From contig CAJXBG010000004.1 of NCBI GenBank assembly GCA_913050215.1, positions 1 to 64,000 of the forward strand: a stretch of DNA of 64,000 nucleotides, read 5' to 3'. The notes beneath the pieces are model-generated. The model did no database searches, was not told where the DNA came from, and was given only the letters and a program-made list of their open reading frames with translations. The stretch comes from an uncultured Gammaproteobacteria bacterium (GTDB lineage Bacteria > Pseudomonadota > Gammaproteobacteria > Pseudomonadales > Azotimanducaceae). The first letter of the stretch is position 1; each line of letters starts with the position of its first letter. A program made the translations under genes and the position numbers. Shown piece after piece: positions 62,668 to 64,000 of this stretch.

Positions 62668-63132
62668 ATGAATGATTCAACGAAAGACAGTAATGTGATT
62701 ACGTCTGATCAACCTTTAACATCTGAGCAAGCGGAACTGCTTTCAAGTTTGCTTAACGTCATCATACCCCCGAGTGACGATGGCGTGATGCCCGGCGCTG
62801 GCGAGCTTGACTTGGTCTCATACCTGCGTGAGCAAACGCCGGAAGTCGTCGCCACTATCAGACAGGCGAGCAGTTTTTTTGAGTTCGACTTTCCTTCGAA
62901 GTCTGCGACAGAACGTCATCAATTGGTCGTTGAATTCAGTGTGACAGAGCCGGAAATGTTCAATACGCTGCTATTTCAGAGCTACGCTTGTTACTACCAG
63001 AATGATCGTGTCCTGACTGGACTTGGGCTGGCAGCGGGGCCACCTTTTCCTCGTGGTAACAGTGTTGATTCGGGTGACCTGACCACTCTTGATAAGGTTG
63101 TCCAAAATGCCAAAGGTTATCGGCGGGTTTGA
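62668..63132 (+). CDS. Gluconate 2-dehydrogenase subunit 3 family protein
   Basis: A 154-residue helical protein: LTSEQAELLSSLLNVIIPPSDDGVMPGAGELDLVSYL is the typical start of the family, then LLFQSYACYYQNDRVLTGLGL and PPFPRGN. This family is the small subunit of membrane-bound FAD dehydrogenases of the GMC type. The usual Tat signal is absent and no cytochrome subunit is seen, so the complex may be cytosolic or use another electron acceptor. AAGGGG lies before the ATG at 62668. Confidence 0.85.
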   Translation: MNDSTKDSNVITSDQPLTSEQAELLSSLLNVIIPPSDDGVMPGAGELDLVSYLREQTPEVVATIRQASSFFEFDFPSKSATERHQLVVEFSVTEPEMFNTLLFQSYACYYQNDRVLTGLGLAAGPPFPRGNSVDSGDLTTLDKVVQNAKGYRRV

Positions 63133-63192
63133 GTGAGGCGCGGGTAACGCTTGTTCGCAACGGCAGCCGAAGGAAAATAGCTCAGTGAGTAC

Positions 63193-63216
63193 TGCGGTCT
63201 CACAATGTGGACCGCA
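63193..63216. terminator. Hairpin between converging genes (weak terminator candidate)
   Basis: TGCGGTC (63193-63199) pairs exactly with GACCGCA (63210-63216), a seven-pair GC-rich stem with a ten-base loop, between the small subunit gene and the converging exported protein gene. There is no T-run on either side, so its role as a terminator is uncertain. Confidence 0.4.
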
Positions 63217-63239
63217 CCTCAGATATGTCTATCCGCCGG

Positions 63240-64000
63240 TTATGCGCCTGGGCGATTCAAGACTTCCGCGAAATACACGTTTTGACCCGTGCAGGTAGCA
63301 TACGAAGTTTGGTAAGACTCGCGCTGCCGCCATCCATCATTATTCGCATAGTTATTCATATAAGCATTCAGACCTGCGTTGTCGCTAAAACTCAGCATGT
63401 GCATATATTCGCCGGGAGCATTCCGCATACCGAGCCCCGTATACATAATGCTCCAGGCTTTTACGGGGGAATCTGGCGAGCGGTTTGCGAGCATGCCGTC
63501 GTGTTTGTCTTGAAGATGATCATAGCTTACGCCCGGCAAGCGCGAACACCAATCCATGGTAATAATACGCGTGTCTTTCGCGGTAATAGTCTCGTCAGCG
63601 TAAAGTGTAAAAATGGGATTGAGACTTACGCTGCAGTCAGCAATAGATTGCCAATCCTCGTTGAGCGCTTGGCCTTCTTTGGTGGTTTGCCATTTGTCCC
63701 ATGCTTCGCCGCTGACTTCAAACGGGGCAGCAAGCAGCTCTATCCACTCGTAACCGCTTTGATTATTTGGTTGCGAGTGGTACATAGGCGTCAGACGCAA
63801 AGCAAATGTTTCAACACCTTGCTTTTTAGACCAATCAACATACGCATCAAAATTAGCTTTGTAGTCCTTCATTTTTTTGCCCGGTTTCAACGAGCACAAT
63901 TGCATTTGTAAGGAATTGCCTTGACTTAGATCCAAACCAGCCACGCGTTTGGTTACCTGATCGTCAGCGACGACCGAACCACAAAACAACAAAAATGCAC
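63240..64000 (-). CDS. Hypothetical exported protein (5' end beyond the window)
   Basis: The frame runs on to the end of the window, so the start lies outside. The visible N-terminus (AFLLFCGSVVADD) is the end of a signal peptide. The mature part has about 240 residues with six or more Cys (for example MQLCSLKPGKK, IADCSVSLNP, MDWCSRLPG, YATCTGQN), aromatic residues and no known family that I can name. It may be a periplasmic protein with disulphide bonds. Function unknown. Confidence 0.7.
   Translation of the reverse strand, partial: AFLLFCGSVVADDQVTKRVAGLDLSQGNSLQMQLCSLKPGKKMKDYKANFDAYVDWSKKQGVETFALRLTPMYHSQPNNQSGYEWIELLAAPFEVSGEAWDKWQTTKEGQALNEDWQSIADCSVSLNPIFTLYADETITAKDTRIITMDWCSRLPGVSYDHLQDKHDGMLANRSPDSPVKAWSIMYTGLGMRNAPGEYMHMLSFSDNAGLNAYMNNYANNDGWRQRESYQTSYATCTGQNVYFAEVLNRPGA

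Overview
The window reads as chromosome of an aerobic, heterotrophic gammaproteobacterium, probably marine. This is inferred from several genes together: an EpmB-type EF-P lysine 2,3-aminomutase, an EfpL (YeiP)-type elongation factor, ArfB, a LiuR-LiuABD leucine/isovalerate operon, a PEP-CTERM protein end, and a high density of acyl-CoA and CoA-transferase genes. Base composition looks moderate and even. I see no tRNA, rRNA, insertion sequence, prophage or CRISPR array. Genes are closely packed, and only two gene-free stretches exceed 300 bases (41724-42170 and 44072-44477).

Layout. 1-204: the end of a PEP-CTERM protein. 266-8838 (minus strand): an SDR, the arsenic pair ArsJ plus its GAPDH, two small exported proteins (one made of decapeptide repeats), a sterol-desaturase-type hydroxylase, an LLM flavin oxidoreductase and a double-length CaiB/BaiF CoA-transferase. 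8958-13792 (plus): a thiolase and three acyl-CoA dehydrogenases. 13884-17042: two aldo/keto reductases flanking a PhyH-type dioxygenase. 17301-21167 (plus): a selenoprotein of the GrdB/PrdB family read through an in-frame UGA, a glutaredoxin-like protein, a GlcD-type flavoprotein and an M20 amidohydrolase. 21188-32897: lipid desaturase, esterases, GltS-type symporter, amidohydrolase, CoA-transferase, methyltransferase, ABC-2 exporter and a DUF885 lipoprotein. 32986-43205: DUF1631, a 12-bp tandem repeat with a possible small cationic peptide, DUF454, transporter, esterase, EfpL-ArfB, PLP decarboxylase and a beta-lactamase-like hydrolase. 43271-47921: a second fatty-acid-type cluster (enoyl-CoA hydratase, an acyl-CoA dehydrogenase pair, NTF2-like protein, TesB). 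47918-53210 (minus): liuD-liuB-liuA-liuR with a perfect operator-like palindrome. 53312-56611: a PabB-PabC fusion, EpmB and a thioesterase. 56844-64000: TauD dioxygenase, TPR lipoprotein, DUF3604, a GMC oxidoreductase with a small partner, and an exported protein cut by the window end.

How it works together. Most genes serve uptake, activation, oxidation and cleavage of CoA esters: CoA transferases, acyl-CoA dehydrogenases, hydratase, thiolase, thioesterases and methylcrotonyl-CoA carboxylase. Around them are oxygenases, aldo/keto reductases and esterases that could prepare unusual carbon skeletons. The actual substrate cannot be read from the sequence.

The most notable item is the selenoprotein at 17301-18185. 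A conventional reading gives two separate fragments. The UGA at 17799-17801 makes a U-x-x-C motif, and a bacterial-SECIS-like hairpin follows 17 nt later, so one 294-residue protein is the better reading. No selenocysteine machinery gene lies in the window.
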